Positions 24,086-33,347 of a stretch of DNA of 38,820 nt are shown piece by piece. Positions within the stretch are counted from its first letter, which is position 1. Each line of letters opens with the position of its first letter. The position numbers and the translations under genes were made by a program. The stretch comes from Opitutaceae bacterium (GTDB lineage Bacteria; Verrucomicrobiota; Verrucomicrobiia; Opitutales; Opitutaceae), in the NCBI GenBank assembly GCA_023269585.1, contig JAHFTC010000029.1, positions 1 through 38,820 on the forward strand, in the 5' to 3' direction. The notes below the pieces were generated by a model. That model saw only the letters and a program-made list of their open reading frames with translations. It was not told where the DNA came from and made no database searches.

Positions 24086-24842
24086 ATGCAAGTGAACCGG
24101 CTCCTCCGCAGCGTTGTCCTTCTCCTCGTCGGGCTTCCCCTCGCCTTCGGCAACGCCACGCCCGAAGTCCTCGCCCACCTCGTTCGCGCCCGCAACTTGG
24201 TCGGCCAGGACGCCTGGGCGAGCGTCGTGGAGATCACCACCAGCGACCCCCGCCGCCCCCGAGAAACCGCGCTGGCTTTCGAATTCGCCAACGCGATCTG
24301 GTTCTATCGCCCCGCCCGCGGCACCGAAAGTCTCTCCCGCCACTGGAACAACGTCGCCGCCGAACGCCGCAACCTGCTGCCGTTGATCCAATCGATCGAC
24401 CCCACCTTCACGAGCTACCGGGAACTGTCCGAAGCCGAACTGCGCGCGGTGCCTCAGTCGCTCGGCGCGCTGCCCAATGGCTGTTTCATCGAAAGTGCGA
24501 CGGAAGCCAAGCGGGTCTTCGCCACGACAGGCGTCAGCAATGCGGTGATGCTCTCCTACTACGTGAACACCCGGGACGGACAGCGGGGCCACACCGTGCT
24601 GTGTTACGAGGATGCCACCGGCCCCCATCTCTTCGACCCCGCCGAGGGCAACACGAAGCCGATGCCCGCTCTTTCGCTCACCGACCAAGCCCTCAATCTC
24701 GCCCGTGCCATCGTTCCCACGCAGTTGGTCTCCGGTCTGAATCCAAGCCGCCAAACTCGCGCTCGCAGCCAACGCTGGCAGCCCCGGCAACGGCCACTCC
24801 GCCCGTGGTTCGGGCGGTTTCCGGTCCGGCTCGCTCAGGTAA
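24086..24842 (+). pseudogene. Exported C-H-D protein with probable frameshift
   Basis: The product has a signal peptide (LLRSVVLLLVGLPLAFGNA) and a middle region with GCFIES, GHTVLCYED and HLFDP, a possible Cys-His-Asp arrangement as in transglutaminase-like proteins; the family is not recognised. In the ATG 24086 frame, codon quality collapses after residue 218 (arginine-rich text continuing to 25096, antisense to the regulator gene). Shifting by +1 at about 24740 restores good coding (IQAAKLALAANAGSPGNGH) and a stop at 24842, just meeting the convergent regulator gene. So one extra base at 24740/24741 probably breaks the gene, or the read has an error. The restored product would be about 251 aa. 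Confidence 0.6.
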
Positions 24843-25254
24843 GCGAGCGCGGTTGCGCGGCCAACGGAGCCGCCACCGCCGAACGGCGCCGCTTGAGCAC
24901 CGCATTGATCTCACCGAGCAGACGTTCGATGGTCACCGGTTTCGCCAACACGACATCGGGCGCTGGATCGTCCACCGTGCCGGTCCAGTGGTCGATGAAC
25001 CCGCTGAACAGAATGAACGGGACTGTTGCCAAGGCCGGCAGGTTCGTGCGCAACTCACGGAGCAGGGCTGCGCCGTTCATGCCCGGCATGTTGTAGTCGC
25101 TCAGCACGATATCCGGCACAAGGGTCCGAGCGGTGATGAGCGCCTCCGGGCCATCCTCCGCTTCCACGACGCGGAAACCGAACCGCTGCAGCAGGGAAGC
25201 CAGCGTGCGGCGTGCGCCAACATCATCGTCTACTAGGAGAATAGTCGTGCCCAT
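24835..25254 (-). CDS. Single-domain response regulator (CheY-like)
   Basis: A 139-residue receiver domain without output domain. Acidic pair Asp9-Asp10 (LLVDDD), phosphoacceptor Asp53 in LSDYNMPGMNG, Ser84 (ILFSG) and Lys105 (LAKPVTIE) are all present. The last 20 residues are a short basic/alanine tail. It has one of the few clear Shine-Dalgarno sequences in the window (AGAGGTGATGT before ATG). It could take phosphate from a kinase elsewhere, such as the soluble one at 13767, or serve the chemoreceptor at 30162; neither link is shown. It converges on the preceding gene. Confidence 0.93.
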   Translation of the reverse strand: MGTTILLVDDDVGARRTLASLLQRFGFRVVEAEDGPEALITARTLVPDIVLSDYNMPGMNGAALLRELRTNLPALATVPFILFSGFIDHWTGTVDDPAPDVVLAKPVTIERLLGEINAVLKRRRSAVAAPLAAQPRSLT

Positions 25255-25381
25255 ACATCACCTCTGGGCGTGATCTTCACGAGTTCCGAACCCCTTGCAA
25301 GCGCCGTTCCCGCGCCACCCTGCCTTTCAGACTTTTCCCGATGCTCCCAGTGGGCATTTCCGTCATCTCCGCGGGAAATCC

Positions 25382-26257
25382 TCAATACGAGACGGTCCGG
25401 CCAAGGTAGTTGAGCATCCAGACCTCCATCCACACGCGATATCGTCCTTCGGTGGAGATTTTCCCAAACTCCTCCCTGTCTTGGTGCGAATAGAGAAACC
25501 CGAGTTCGGTGTTCACCTTCTCCAGGTGCCCCTGTTGACGGTTGAGGTCATCCACCGGTTCCGTGGTCCACGTCTCCAGCTTCGCGCCAACCGGAGCAAT
25601 CCGCTCGTGGTGGCGGGCCACCAGACGTTCCAAACTGCGGGTCCAAGGACGCCGCTCGATCAGCCAGTTCTCCGGGTAGAAACCGCCGAACGGAAGGTGG
25701 AGATTGTCCGTCACATACCGGACATCGTCACTCGTCCGTGAAGACAAGGTGTAGCACAGGGCGATGCCGCCACCGGGTTGAGGCAGAAAGGCGATCTGGA
25801 GGCGGAGGCGATTCTCGCGATCCTGGTAGATGGCGAGGCGCAGAAAAATCCCCGGAGCGATCTCCGCCTTCAGCGATTGCACGCCATGGAACTTCTCGCG
25901 CCGCAACCACTCGCGGATCCCGTACAGACGACGCTGGGTCGGCCACTCCTCGCCATTACTGTTCACCACGAAGCGCGGAAACAACGGTAGCGGGCTGAGG
26001 CTCAAGGCACGGATCGCAAGCCAGTGGTAGACCGATTCCACCAGGAACCACCCGAGAAACGCCACACAGGCGACCGCCCAGAACGGCCGGTCGGTCCACG
26101 CCAGTTCCTCCGCCAGATAGGCCACGCCCAAGGAAAAGAGGATCCAGCGTACCCACCGGTTGGTGATGGTGACAGCCGGCATTAGCACCCGGGAATTCAA
26201 CAGGTGCAAGAGCAGCGATATCACTGAAAAGCCGATGATAATCTGGCCGACATCCAT
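25382..26257 (-). CDS. Membrane protein of unknown function
   Basis: A 291-residue protein with three hydrophobic segments near the N-terminus (GFSVISLLLHLL, WVRWILFSLGVAYLAEELAW, FWAVACVAFLGWFLVESVY), then about 190 soluble residues rich in Arg, Trp and Leu. I see no known motif. The soluble part contains YGIREWLRREKFHGVQSLKA and LGFLYSHQDREEFGKI. It lies on the same strand as dnaN and the regulator gene, but dnaN ends in its own terminator, so it is probably transcribed separately. The upstream gap (26258-26432) shows no strong promoter by eye. Confidence 0.75.
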   Translation of the reverse strand: MDVGQIIIGFSVISLLLHLLNSRVLMPAVTITNRWVRWILFSLGVAYLAEELAWTDRPFWAVACVAFLGWFLVESVYHWLAIRALSLSPLPLFPRFVVNSNGEEWPTQRRLYGIREWLRREKFHGVQSLKAEIAPGIFLRLAIYQDRENRLRLQIAFLPQPGGGIALCYTLSSRTSDDVRYVTDNLHLPFGGFYPENWLIERRPWTRSLERLVARHHERIAPVGAKLETWTTEPVDDLNRQQGHLEKVNTELGFLYSHQDREEFGKISTEGRYRVWMEVWMLNYLGRTVSY

Positions 26258-26432
26258 TCACCCAGAGCGCAACAAAGCGGGGTGCGAAGCGAAAGCGGTA
26301 AATGAACGGAACGCCGACCATTCGCTGAAATCGTTGTCTTCTTGCACCACTTCAGCGTCGCGCCGGTCCAGCGCGTGCGCCTTGCCTCTTTCTGATGGGC
26401 CCACTCTCCGCCTCCCCTGTGGCACCGGACAC

Positions 26433-26460
26433 AAAAAAGCCGCCGGGTGAAGCCGGCGGC
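26433..26460 (-). terminator. dnaN terminator
   Basis: GCCGCCGG (26439-26446) pairs with CCGGCGGC (26453-26460) around a 6-base loop, and the minus strand continues with TTTTTTGTG. It lies 21 bases past the dnaN stop. Confidence 0.92.
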
Positions 26461-26480
26461 AGAGAATCAACGGTCGGAGA

Positions 26481-27605
26481 TCAGCTCAGGCGCACTGGCA
26501 TGATCACGCAGAGGAAGTTCTCGAGCGTCTTGAACACACCAGGGCTCACCTCGTCCTTCAGCTCGAAGAAGACCTGGTCCTTGTTCAGCGCGCGCAGCGG
26601 ATCCATCACGAACTGCGGATTAAAAGCGACCTGCAGTTCCGGCCCGGTATACTCAATCGCCATCGACTCGTGGGCGTCGCCAAAATCCGGACTCGAAGCG
26701 GTGATTTCGAGCAGGTTGTTGCTGAGCTTGAGCTTCACCGAGTTCGACTTCTCGCTGGTGACGAGCGCGGCGCGGTGCACGCACTGCAGAAAGAGTTCTC
26801 GCTCCAGCTTGATGCGCTGGTGTGTTTCCTTCGGCACGACTTGGTTGTAGTTCGGGTAGTTGCCGTCGACGACCTTCGAGAAGAGATAGATGTTCTCGAT
26901 CAACCCGTTCTCGCCAACCTTGTCGGTGCCGATCTGGAACGCGGAACGTTTTTCGGTGATCGCGAGGCGTACCTTCGTACCCTTGTCGAGCAGGCGCACC
27001 AGTTCGTTCACGGTCTTGGCCGGCAAGATGATGCTACCGGCAGACTCTGGCGAAGCGAGTTCCTTGCTCGTGAGTGCGAGGCGGCGGCCATCGGTCGCCA
27101 CGAGCGTGAGCTTGTCATCCTTGAAGCTGAAATAGACGCCGTTGAGGATGTAGCGGGTCTCGTCGGAGGACTGGGCGTAAGAGACGCTCTTGAGCATCGT
27201 CGCGAGTTCCTCCTGTTCGAGCGCCACGGCCTTCTCGTCGGCGAATTCCGGCATCGGCGGGAACTCTTCCTTGCCCATGCCCATGATCTTAAAGGCGGAA
27301 CCACCGGAAGTGATCTTTGCCTGATGGCTCGGCGTCGTTTCGACCGAGACATCGATGTTGGGCAGCTCGCGCACGATTGTGGCCAAGCGTTTGACCGGCA
27401 AGGTGATCGCTCCGGCTTCCTTCACATCAGCCTTGATCTTGCAGCGAATGCCGAGGTCGAGGTTCGTCGTGGCAAGCGAGATATGGTCCTTGTCCGCCTC
27501 GATCAGCACGTTGCTGAGGATGGGCATCGTGGCTTTGGATCCGACGACGTTGAGCACCTGGGCAAGTCCGTTGCTGAAGTGGTCGCGGTTGATTTTGAAT
27601 TTCAT
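26481..27605 (-). CDS. dnaN: DNA polymerase III sliding clamp, beta subunit
   Basis: Ring-shaped processivity clamp for DNA polymerase III, 374 aa, a normal length. Landmarks include [56 protein letters not shown] and the conserved C-terminus CVIMPVRLS. The ATG at 27605 gives the expected start. dnaA and recF are not adjacent, so this is not the classical dnaA-dnaN-recF arrangement within this window. An AT-rich patch upstream (27666-27705) is a possible promoter. Confidence 0.97.
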   Translation of the reverse strand: MKFKINRDHFSNGLAQVLNVVGSKATMPILSNVLIEADKDHISLATTNLDLGIRCKIKADVKEAGAITLPVKRLATIVRELPNIDVSVETTPSHQAKITSGGSAFKIMGMGKEEFPPMPEFADEKAVALEQEELATMLKSVSYAQSSDETRYILNGVYFSFKDDKLTLVATDGRRLALTSKELASPESAGSIILPAKTVNELVRLLDKGTKVRLAITEKRSAFQIGTDKVGENGLIENIYLFSKVVDGNYPNYNQVVPKETHQRIKLERELFLQCVHRAALVTSEKSNSVKLKLSNNLLEITASSPDFGDAHESMAIEYTGPELQVAFNPQFVMDPLRALNKDQVFFELKDEVSPGVFKTLENFLCVIMPVRLS

Positions 27606-27665
27606 GCGCGGCAGGGCGGTGTTTAAGGGGGTTGCTGACAGAAGAGTGGATTGGGAGAAGAGAGA

Positions 27666-27705
27666 ACTACAGAATATTCTTCTTATTATGGGGTGTGAAC
27701 AACGC
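27666..27705 (-). promoter_or_regulatory. AT-rich patch upstream of dnaN
   Basis: In a strongly GC-rich region, 27666-27695 is AT-rich and includes the palindrome AGAATATTCT (27671-27680) and CATAATAAG on the minus strand; TTGTTC lies just upstream. Boxes do not fit the consensus spacing well (about 20 bases from TTGTTC to TATTCT), so only a general promoter role is suggested. Confidence 0.3.
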
Positions 27706-27815
27706 GGATAGGCCGGTGGACGAGGCGTTTTTCAGAGGAGGAAGGACGGCGAGCCGCACTGTGAGCAACTCCGGGGCGAATGTCGGCAACATCGGGGTTT
27801 GGCACCAGCGGACGC

Positions 27816-28724
27816 TTATCGGGAATCTGTTGGTCGGTTGCTCACATCGGTCTTGCGAGGAACTTCGCCGGCGCGGGCTGCGAGATGGCGCCGGATGTGA
27901 CGGAACAGCCCGAATGCGATGTAACCGAGGAAAAGGACGAAGAAAGAGATCTCCTGCAACTTCCAGACGAGCGCTCCGATAATCAGAAGCAGGATGAAGG
28001 TCCACAGGCGTGTCTTGGTCTGCCAATCGATCTTCTTGAAACTGGGATAACGAATCGTGCTTACCATCAGCATGGAGATGAGCAGCAGCAGGATTGGCAG
28101 GGCTAGCGTGGTCCGCTGAAGTTCGCGATCGTTCTCGGAAAGATGGAGCAGCAACAACACCAGCGAAGCGACTGCGCCGGCGGCGGCCGGGACGGGGAGG
28201 CCGAGAAAATCCTTGTTGGACTCATGCTCGGCGCGCTGAAGCAACGGGTTGGTGATCACATTGAACCGGGCGAGCCGGATCGCTCCGCAGAGCAGATAGA
28301 TGAAAGCGACGAACCAGCCAAGCTCCCGGAACCACTGGTATCCTTCTTTCGGAGCCAAGATCAGGAAAAAGACCATCAACGCCGGCGCAATGCCGAAGGA
28401 CACCACATCCGCCAGCGAGTCGAACTCCGCGCCAAAAAGCGATGTCCGACCCCCCATTCGCGCCAGGCGGCCATCGAGCGAATCGAAGAGCACGGCCGCG
28501 AGGATAAACCAGACGGCCTGGATATAATATTCGCGCGGCAAATGCCCGGCGTGCGCCATCGCGAAATCACCACCGTCCGCGATCAACCGTGCTTGGATGC
28601 ATTTGATGACGGCGACGAATCCACAGAACAGATTGCCTGCCGTCATCAGGTTGGGCAGGAAATAAATCCGGCTGGCCTGAGTGACGTTGTAGGGGTTCTC
28701 GCGGGAGTGGAGATCCGTCGGCAT
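27816..28724 (-). CDS. pssA: CDP-diacylglycerol-serine O-phosphatidyltransferase
   Basis: Membrane enzyme that makes phosphatidylserine, precursor of phosphatidylethanolamine. The CDP-alcohol phosphotransferase motif DG-x2-AR-x8-G-x3-D-x3-D is complete (Asp84, Gly85, Ala88, Arg89, Gly98, Asp102, Asp106). Eight or so hydrophobic segments follow, and the family's PNLMTAGNLFCGF opening is present at about 24-36. Length 302 aa is at the upper end of the class II enzymes. It lies 19 bases downstream of the RelE-like gene, so the two are probably co-transcribed. The psd gene is not in the window. Confidence 0.94.
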   Translation of the reverse strand: MPTDLHSRENPYNVTQASRIYFLPNLMTAGNLFCGFVAVIKCIQARLIADGGDFAMAHAGHLPREYYIQAVWFILAAVLFDSLDGRLARMGGRTSLFGAEFDSLADVVSFGIAPALMVFFLILAPKEGYQWFRELGWFVAFIYLLCGAIRLARFNVITNPLLQRAEHESNKDFLGLPVPAAAGAVASLVLLLLHLSENDRELQRTTLALPILLLLISMLMVSTIRYPSFKKIDWQTKTRLWTFILLLIIGALVWKLQEISFFVLFLGYIAFGLFRHIRRHLAARAGEVPRKTDVSNRPTDSR

Positions 28725-28743
28725 GGGTAACGGGGGCGCAGGC

Positions 28744-29094
28744 CTATTTGGTCAGACTCTCGAGGTATTTCCAAAACTTCGAGTGTTGCTCCACCAGTTG
28801 CTGATCGCTCACCGGCAACTTGGTGCGGAAGAGGAAATCCTCAAGGGAGTTGCGGTGCAGGATCCATTGCACATGCAACGTGTCGTTTTGACGTTCGAAA
28901 TAGAATCGGAAGTCGCCGGAGCGCAGCCGGTAGAAGGTGCGGCCTTCACGGCTGAACTGCCCGAGCGGCTCGCGCGGTTGGGCCAGTTGGGCGGCCGTCA
29001 GGCTGCTCAGCGGCTCGATGACATCGAGCTGCGCGAGTTGATCGAGCTTGTTGAGCTCGGCGACGCTCTGATCGGAAAACGTGACCTGGAACAT
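28744..29094 (-). CDS. RelE/ParE-fold protein without an antitoxin partner
   Basis: A 116-residue protein whose first 90 residues fit the RelE/ParE fold: FQVTFSDQSVAELNKLD, then GQFSREGRTFYRLRSGDFRF and YFERQNDTLHVQWILHRNS. The C-terminal tail (about 95-116) is an extra helix (QQLVEQHSKFWKYLESLTK). Upstream frame to 30066 is antisense to the DUF2161 gene and is rejected; ATG 29094 is used. No antitoxin-like gene is adjacent on either side. The next gene on the strand is pssA. It may be a domesticated RelE-type protein rather than a toxin; activity cannot be judged from sequence. Confidence 0.75.
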   Translation of the reverse strand: MFQVTFSDQSVAELNKLDQLAQLDVIEPLSSLTAAQLAQPREPLGQFSREGRTFYRLRSGDFRFYFERQNDTLHVQWILHRNSLEDFLFRTKLPVSDQQLVEQHSKFWKYLESLTK

Positions 29095-29283
29095 GAGATG
29101 GCGCCCGGACGCCTTGGCGCCGGTCAGCGGCGAACATGTCAGCAGCCCTTCCCCGACCCGCAATCCCAAATCGGCCGCGCTGGTGCTGCTGCGCGCTCTC
29201 CGGCCCACGTCCGAAATACGGTGCCCAGGCCCTCCCGTTTCGAGGCTGGCGAAACCGCGGGATCGGCGGAACGCTCGGCACCG

Positions 29284-30018
29284 ATGAGCATGCCTTCCCC
29301 GCAGCCGGTTCCCGTGCGGCCTTTGCGTGAAACCGATCTGTATGCGCCGGTGCGCGATTTTCTGACAGCGCAGGGTTTTACCGTCCGCGCCGAGGTCCGG
29401 GGCTGCGATGTCTCGGCCGTGAAGGGCGACCGGGTGGTGGTGGTGGAGTTGAAACTCGGATTCACGTTGGACCTTCTGTTGCAGGCGGTGCGGCGGCAGC
29501 GCGTGGCTGATCTCGTCTATGCCGCCGTGCCGCGGCCCGCCAAGGCCGCGCACGAGGCCCGGCTGCGCGAGAACCTGCCGCTGTTGCGGCGCCTCGAGCT
29601 CGGCCTGCTGGTGGTCGATTTGCGCGCTCCGCGGGCGCTCGTGGAGGTCGCGCTGCAACCCGTGCCCTTCCAGCGGCGTCGCGACGACAAGGGCCGGCGG
29701 GCGTTGTTGCGCGAGCTCGCGCTCCGGTCGGGGGACGACAACGCCGGCGGCAGCACGCGCCGGCCGCTGGTGACCGCGTACCGGGAAAACGCTCTTCTCG
29801 TTGCCGCCGCGCTGGCGCGTTTCGGCCCGCTCGCGCCGCGACAGCTGCGGGCGCTGGGCACGGGTCCGAAGACGCTCTCGATCCTGCGGAGCGACGTCTA
29901 TGGCTGGTTCGAGCGGGTCGATCGCGCGCTCTACCGTCTCCGTCCATCCGGTGCCGCGGCGCTCCAGACCTACGCCGACGTGGTCCAGCGGGTGGCGACA
30001 ACCCTTCCGCCGGTGTGA
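29284..30018 (+). CDS. DUF2161 family protein, PD-(D/E)XK nuclease fold
   Basis: A 244-residue protein that fits the DUF2161 family of putative PD-(D/E)XK phosphodiesterases. The first 100 residues show ETDLYAPVRDFL, AEVRGCDVSAVKGDR and VVVVELKLGF, giving Asp42 and Glu55-x-Lys57 as the nuclease-type residues, then LDLLLQAVRRQRVADLVYAAVP. The C-terminal half has a winged-helix look (LRALGTGPKTLSILRSDVYG, WFERVDRALYRL). ATG 29284 starts MSMPSPQPV; ATG 29290 is equally possible. It is divergent from the RelE-like gene. Biological role unknown. Confidence 0.82.
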   Translation: MSMPSPQPVPVRPLRETDLYAPVRDFLTAQGFTVRAEVRGCDVSAVKGDRVVVVELKLGFTLDLLLQAVRRQRVADLVYAAVPRPAKAAHEARLRENLPLLRRLELGLLVVDLRAPRALVEVALQPVPFQRRRDDKGRRALLRELALRSGDDNAGGSTRRPLVTAYRENALLVAAALARFGPLAPRQLRALGTGPKTLSILRSDVYGWFERVDRALYRLRPSGAAALQTYADVVQRVATTLPPV

Positions 30019-30161
30019 TGGTCGAGCCGCGCTCGCGAGCTTCGGCGGCAGTGAGCGCAAAGGCACTCGCCCTTCAGCGCCGGTAGTGTCGGAGAACGGG
30101 AGTGGAGCGCTTTGGCGGGGTTGCGCCGGAAACAGTCGGTTCCGAAACTGACGATTCTGGT

Positions 30162-32018
30162 CTACCCGACCATCTGCTCGAGGATGGCGGCGGCTTGGGA
30201 GAGATCCTCGGCGGCAGACTTCAGCGTAGCGGCGGCGGCGGCCACGTTCTCGCTGGACGAGGCGTTGTTCTGGGTGACTTGGTCGATCTTATGAATCGCG
30301 CCGGCGATGACCTCGATGCCCCGGCGTTGCTCGTCGGAGGCGCGGGCGATCTCGCTGGCCTGGGTATCGGTCTGGCCGATATGGGTTACGATCGAGTCGA
30401 ACTGGCTGGCGACGCGTTCGGCGTCGGCGCGGATGCGGCCGAGGCCTTCGACCACACCGTGCTGGGCCTTGGTGCCGTTGGTGGCGCCACCGGCGAGGAG
30501 CGCGGTGGTTTCGCGGGCGGCGTCGGCCGAGCGTTTGGCGAGGTTGCGGACCTCCTCGGCGACGACGGCGAAGCCGGCGCCGGCTTCGCCCGCGCGGGCC
30601 GCCTCGATCGCGGCGTTGAGCGCGAGGATGTTCGTCTGGAACGCGATCTCGTCGATGTTCTTGAGAATGCGGGTGATGGCGCTCCCGGAAGCTTCGACTT
30701 CGCCGACGGTGCTGCCGAGCGTGCTGAGCAGGCCGCGGCCGGATTCGGCGCTCTGGGCGGCGGTGTGCGAGGTCTCGACGGCAGCGGAGGCGGTCTCGGC
30801 GTTGCGTTTGGTGGTGGCGGTAAGTTGTTCGAGCGAGGCGCTGGTTTCCTCGAGGGAGGCGGCCTGTTCGCTGGCGCCGGTGGAGAGGGCTTCCGAGGCG
30901 GTGACGAGCGCGCGGGCCTCCTCGGTGAAGGAGGCGGCGCCGGCCACCAGTTTGGTGGCGGTGGTCTTCAGCGGGCGGATGATGCTGTGGGCAAGGCGCC
31001 GGCAGAGGTAGAGCACGAGCACGATGCCGAGGAGCGAGAGCCCGGCGGTGAAGTTCCGCTCCCGGGTGTGCGCCCGGCGGATGGAGTCGCAGGTGGCGGT
31101 GAAGTCTTCGCGGAGCCATTGGACGAACGCCCCGAGCGTCGTATCCATGAAGTTGTAATAGGTGCCCCACTCCTCGTCGACGGTGAGCGGCGGCGCCTCG
31201 CCGGTGGAGATGTTCTTGGCGAACTGGCGCATGAGCGCGGCGGTGTTCTGCCAGGCTTTCTGGGCGTTGAAGGCGAGGAGCTTTTCGCGGGCCTCGCCCT
31301 GGCTGAGCGCCACGACCTCGTTCCAATGGGTGTCGGCGATCTCGACGCCGCCGGTGATGACGATGATGAAGCTGTTGTCCAAGGTCTTGTGGTCGCGGTT
31401 CCAGACCTGGATGTCCCAGAAGATTTTGCGTCCGGCTTCCATGCCTTGCTGCCGCAGGGCGATCATCTTGGTGAGGACCTGGAGTTTGCGGGCGACGACG
31501 TCGTTGGTCGTCTGGTCGATCAGCAGGGCGAGCACGCTGCCGAGCTTGGAACGGAGGCGCTGGTAATACTCGTAAATCTCGGCCGACTGGGCGTCGGTGT
31601 GTCGCGAGTAAAGCAGGGTGCGGGTGGATCCCAGGTCTTTGCGGCCGGCGGCGATGTCGTCGAGGATCTGCCGGATGGCCGGCGGGAAGATGGCGGGATC
31701 GATCCCGGCGAGGGTGCGGTCGTACTCGGCCAGGGCGGCGTCGGTCTTCTTGCGGGCGTCCTCCTGTTTCTGGCGCGCAGCCGCGAGCACATCGGCGGCG
31801 TCATTGGCGTGTTCGGCGCGGAACATGTACCAGTTGTCCGCCTCCTGATCGAAGCTCTTCTCCACATCGCCCATCTTCCAGACGAGGTTGGCGAACAGGT
31901 CCAGGCCCTGCATCTCCTTCACGACCCGGTGGGTGCGGACCACCAGCATCGTTGCGGGAATGATGGCGAATGCCAGCGGCAGGATGGCGAGAAACAGTAA
32001 CTTTTGCTCAAGCTTCAT
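30162..32018 (-). CDS. Methyl-accepting chemotaxis protein with NIT-like sensor
   Basis: A 618-residue chemoreceptor. One membrane helix is at about 7-28 and another at about 324-340; between them lies an all-helical periplasmic domain resembling the NIT (nitrate/nitrite sensing) domain ([37 protein letters not shown]). The cytoplasmic part has the signalling tip [20 protein letters not shown] and [19 protein letters not shown]. There is no clear HAMP and no C-terminal CheR-tethering pentapeptide; it ends ILEQMVG. The start ATG 32018 precedes the first helix. No che genes are nearby. The ligand is a family-based guess only. Confidence 0.93.
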   Translation of the reverse strand: MKLEQKLLFLAILPLAFAIIPATMLVVRTHRVVKEMQGLDLFANLVWKMGDVEKSFDQEADNWYMFRAEHANDAADVLAAARQKQEDARKKTDAALAEYDRTLAGIDPAIFPPAIRQILDDIAAGRKDLGSTRTLLYSRHTDAQSAEIYEYYQRLRSKLGSVLALLIDQTTNDVVARKLQVLTKMIALRQQGMEAGRKIFWDIQVWNRDHKTLDNSFIIVITGGVEIADTHWNEVVALSQGEAREKLLAFNAQKAWQNTAALMRQFAKNISTGEAPPLTVDEEWGTYYNFMDTTLGAFVQWLREDFTATCDSIRRAHTRERNFTAGLSLLGIVLVLYLCRRLAHSIIRPLKTTATKLVAGAASFTEEARALVTASEALSTGASEQAASLEETSASLEQLTATTKRNAETASAAVETSHTAAQSAESGRGLLSTLGSTVGEVEASGSAITRILKNIDEIAFQTNILALNAAIEAARAGEAGAGFAVVAEEVRNLAKRSADAARETTALLAGGATNGTKAQHGVVEGLGRIRADAERVASQFDSIVTHIGQTDTQASEIARASDEQRRGIEVIAGAIHKIDQVTQNNASSSENVAAAAATLKSAAEDLSQAAAILEQMVG

Positions 32019-32132
32019 GGCGACGAATCGCGCTGCCGTCCGAAGGGCGCGGTGCGCAACGCCCGTTGATCGGTCGGGCTGGAGCAAAATTGAGAGGCGG
32101 TTGCGGGCGGGTCTTCCGTTGTGCCGCACCGG

Positions 32133-32169
32133 AAAAAATGACGGGCGCCGCAACCCCGCGGCGCCCGTC
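32133..32169 (-). terminator. Terminator upstream of the chemoreceptor gene
   Basis: GACGGGCGCCGC (32140-32151) pairs perfectly with 32158-32169 around six bases, and the minus strand continues with ATTTTTTCC. It lies 234 bases past the stop of the IPT/TIG membrane gene and before the chemoreceptor start, so it insulates the chemoreceptor from upstream reading. The stretch 32170-32402 shows nothing else. Confidence 0.9.
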
Positions 32170-32402
32170 GGATCGTTATCACAAGCCATCCGATCCCAAT
32201 CACGAACGCCCCGGACGATAGGGGTTTGTGCCGAGACCGAAACCGTGAACTGGCGCCCGGGGCCAATTCACAGGGCGGTGACCGTTGCTTCGAGAATTTC
32301 TTACCGTCGCCGAAGGCAACCGCCCCAGCCTACGCCGGCGATCCAACCACGGCGCGGCGGACGCCGCGGGGCGCCCCGGGGCGGTCGCCGCGGGCGGGAC
32401 GC

Positions 32403-33191
32403 TCAGGAGGCCGCTTTCGTGATGGTCAGGTCCCGGGTCTCCGATTCGCCGGCGCTGGGGTCGGGATTGCGGGCGGCGACCTTCAGGATTCCCGGGGTGT
32501 CGGAGAGGTCGTCGGCGAGAACGAACTCCGCTTCTTCCGGGCTGATGACCCGCGTCTCGCAGAGCAGGCGATTCACGAGGACCAGCATGCCTTTGGCGAA
32601 GCCGGTGCCGCGGAGCGTGATCTTCGCGCCCTTGGTCCCGGCGGCCACGGTGGCGGGCTGGATCGAACCGAGCGTCGGGCGGGGGTTCTGGAGGGCGTCG
32701 CGCTGCGGGGCGAGCTTGGTGAAGAACGTGGTCGCCAGCTCGTTGAGCTTGGTGACGGCCTGCCGCGAGAACATCCCGGCGAGGGCGGACATGCCGGCGA
32801 TGCCGTACAGGTTGAGTTTCTGGCCTTCGCCGAAACCGATGAACCCGCCCCGGAGCACCAGATAGAACACGGTGGCGAGCGCGGCGCCGACCGGGGCCCG
32901 GCAGATGTACCAGATGATCCACGACGGCTTGAACCGTTCGTTGCCCACATAGTCGCAGAACGAATAGATCGCGTGCAGGGTCGCCCCCAGCGCGCCGGCG
33001 ATCATCACGAGATAGAGCTGGAGCGATTCTGTGGGGGCGGGGGCGTCCGCGGCGCCCGACGGCCACACCATCACGAGGCGGTAGGCGAGCAGGCTGGTCT
33101 GGGAGAAAAGCAGGATGGTGAGCACCACCTGGGAGAAGCGGAGCCAGCTGGCGGAGCGCTGGTCCGGATCGGGGTTGGCGGAGGAGGTCAT
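32403..33191 (-). CDS. Membrane protein with C-terminal IPT/TIG-like domain
   Basis: A 262-residue protein with three clear hydrophobic helices (WLRFSQVVLTILLFSQTSLL, LYLVMIAGALGATLHAIYSF, SWIIWYICRAPVGAALATVF) and a weaker one at LYGIAGMSALAGMFS. Residues about 175-262 resemble an IPT/TIG immunoglobulin-like fold: PTLGSIQPATVAAGTKGAKI, TLRGTGFAKGMLVLVN, then ILKVAARNPDPSAGESE. The frame runs up to 33347, but ATG 33191 gives a start before the first helix. Function unknown. On the same strand, 156 bases below the DUF3788 gene. Confidence 0.75.
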   Translation of the reverse strand: MTSSANPDPDQRSASWLRFSQVVLTILLFSQTSLLAYRLVMVWPSGAADAPAPTESLQLYLVMIAGALGATLHAIYSFCDYVGNERFKPSWIIWYICRAPVGAALATVFYLVLRGGFIGFGEGQKLNLYGIAGMSALAGMFSRQAVTKLNELATTFFTKLAPQRDALQNPRPTLGSIQPATVAAGTKGAKITLRGTGFAKGMLVLVNRLLCETRVISPEEAEFVLADDLSDTPGILKVAARNPDPSAGESETRDLTITKAAS

Positions 33192-33347
33192 GGCTGGGTT
33201 GGGTTCAGGGTGACGAACGCGGGGAGGGGTGACAGTTCGGTAACGCGGGGCTCGCGGTGATCGCTTTGTCGCTGGAGACTGGAGCAGGCGTGGTTTGCAG
33301 AGCGGAGAATCGCGGCACGGGATCGCGGCGGAGGCCGAAAGCGGCAC

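Noticed and set aside
27690-27705. TTGTTCACA as a DnaA box near dnaN
   Set aside because: Two mismatches to TTATCCACA, only one copy, no dnaA and no other origin features.
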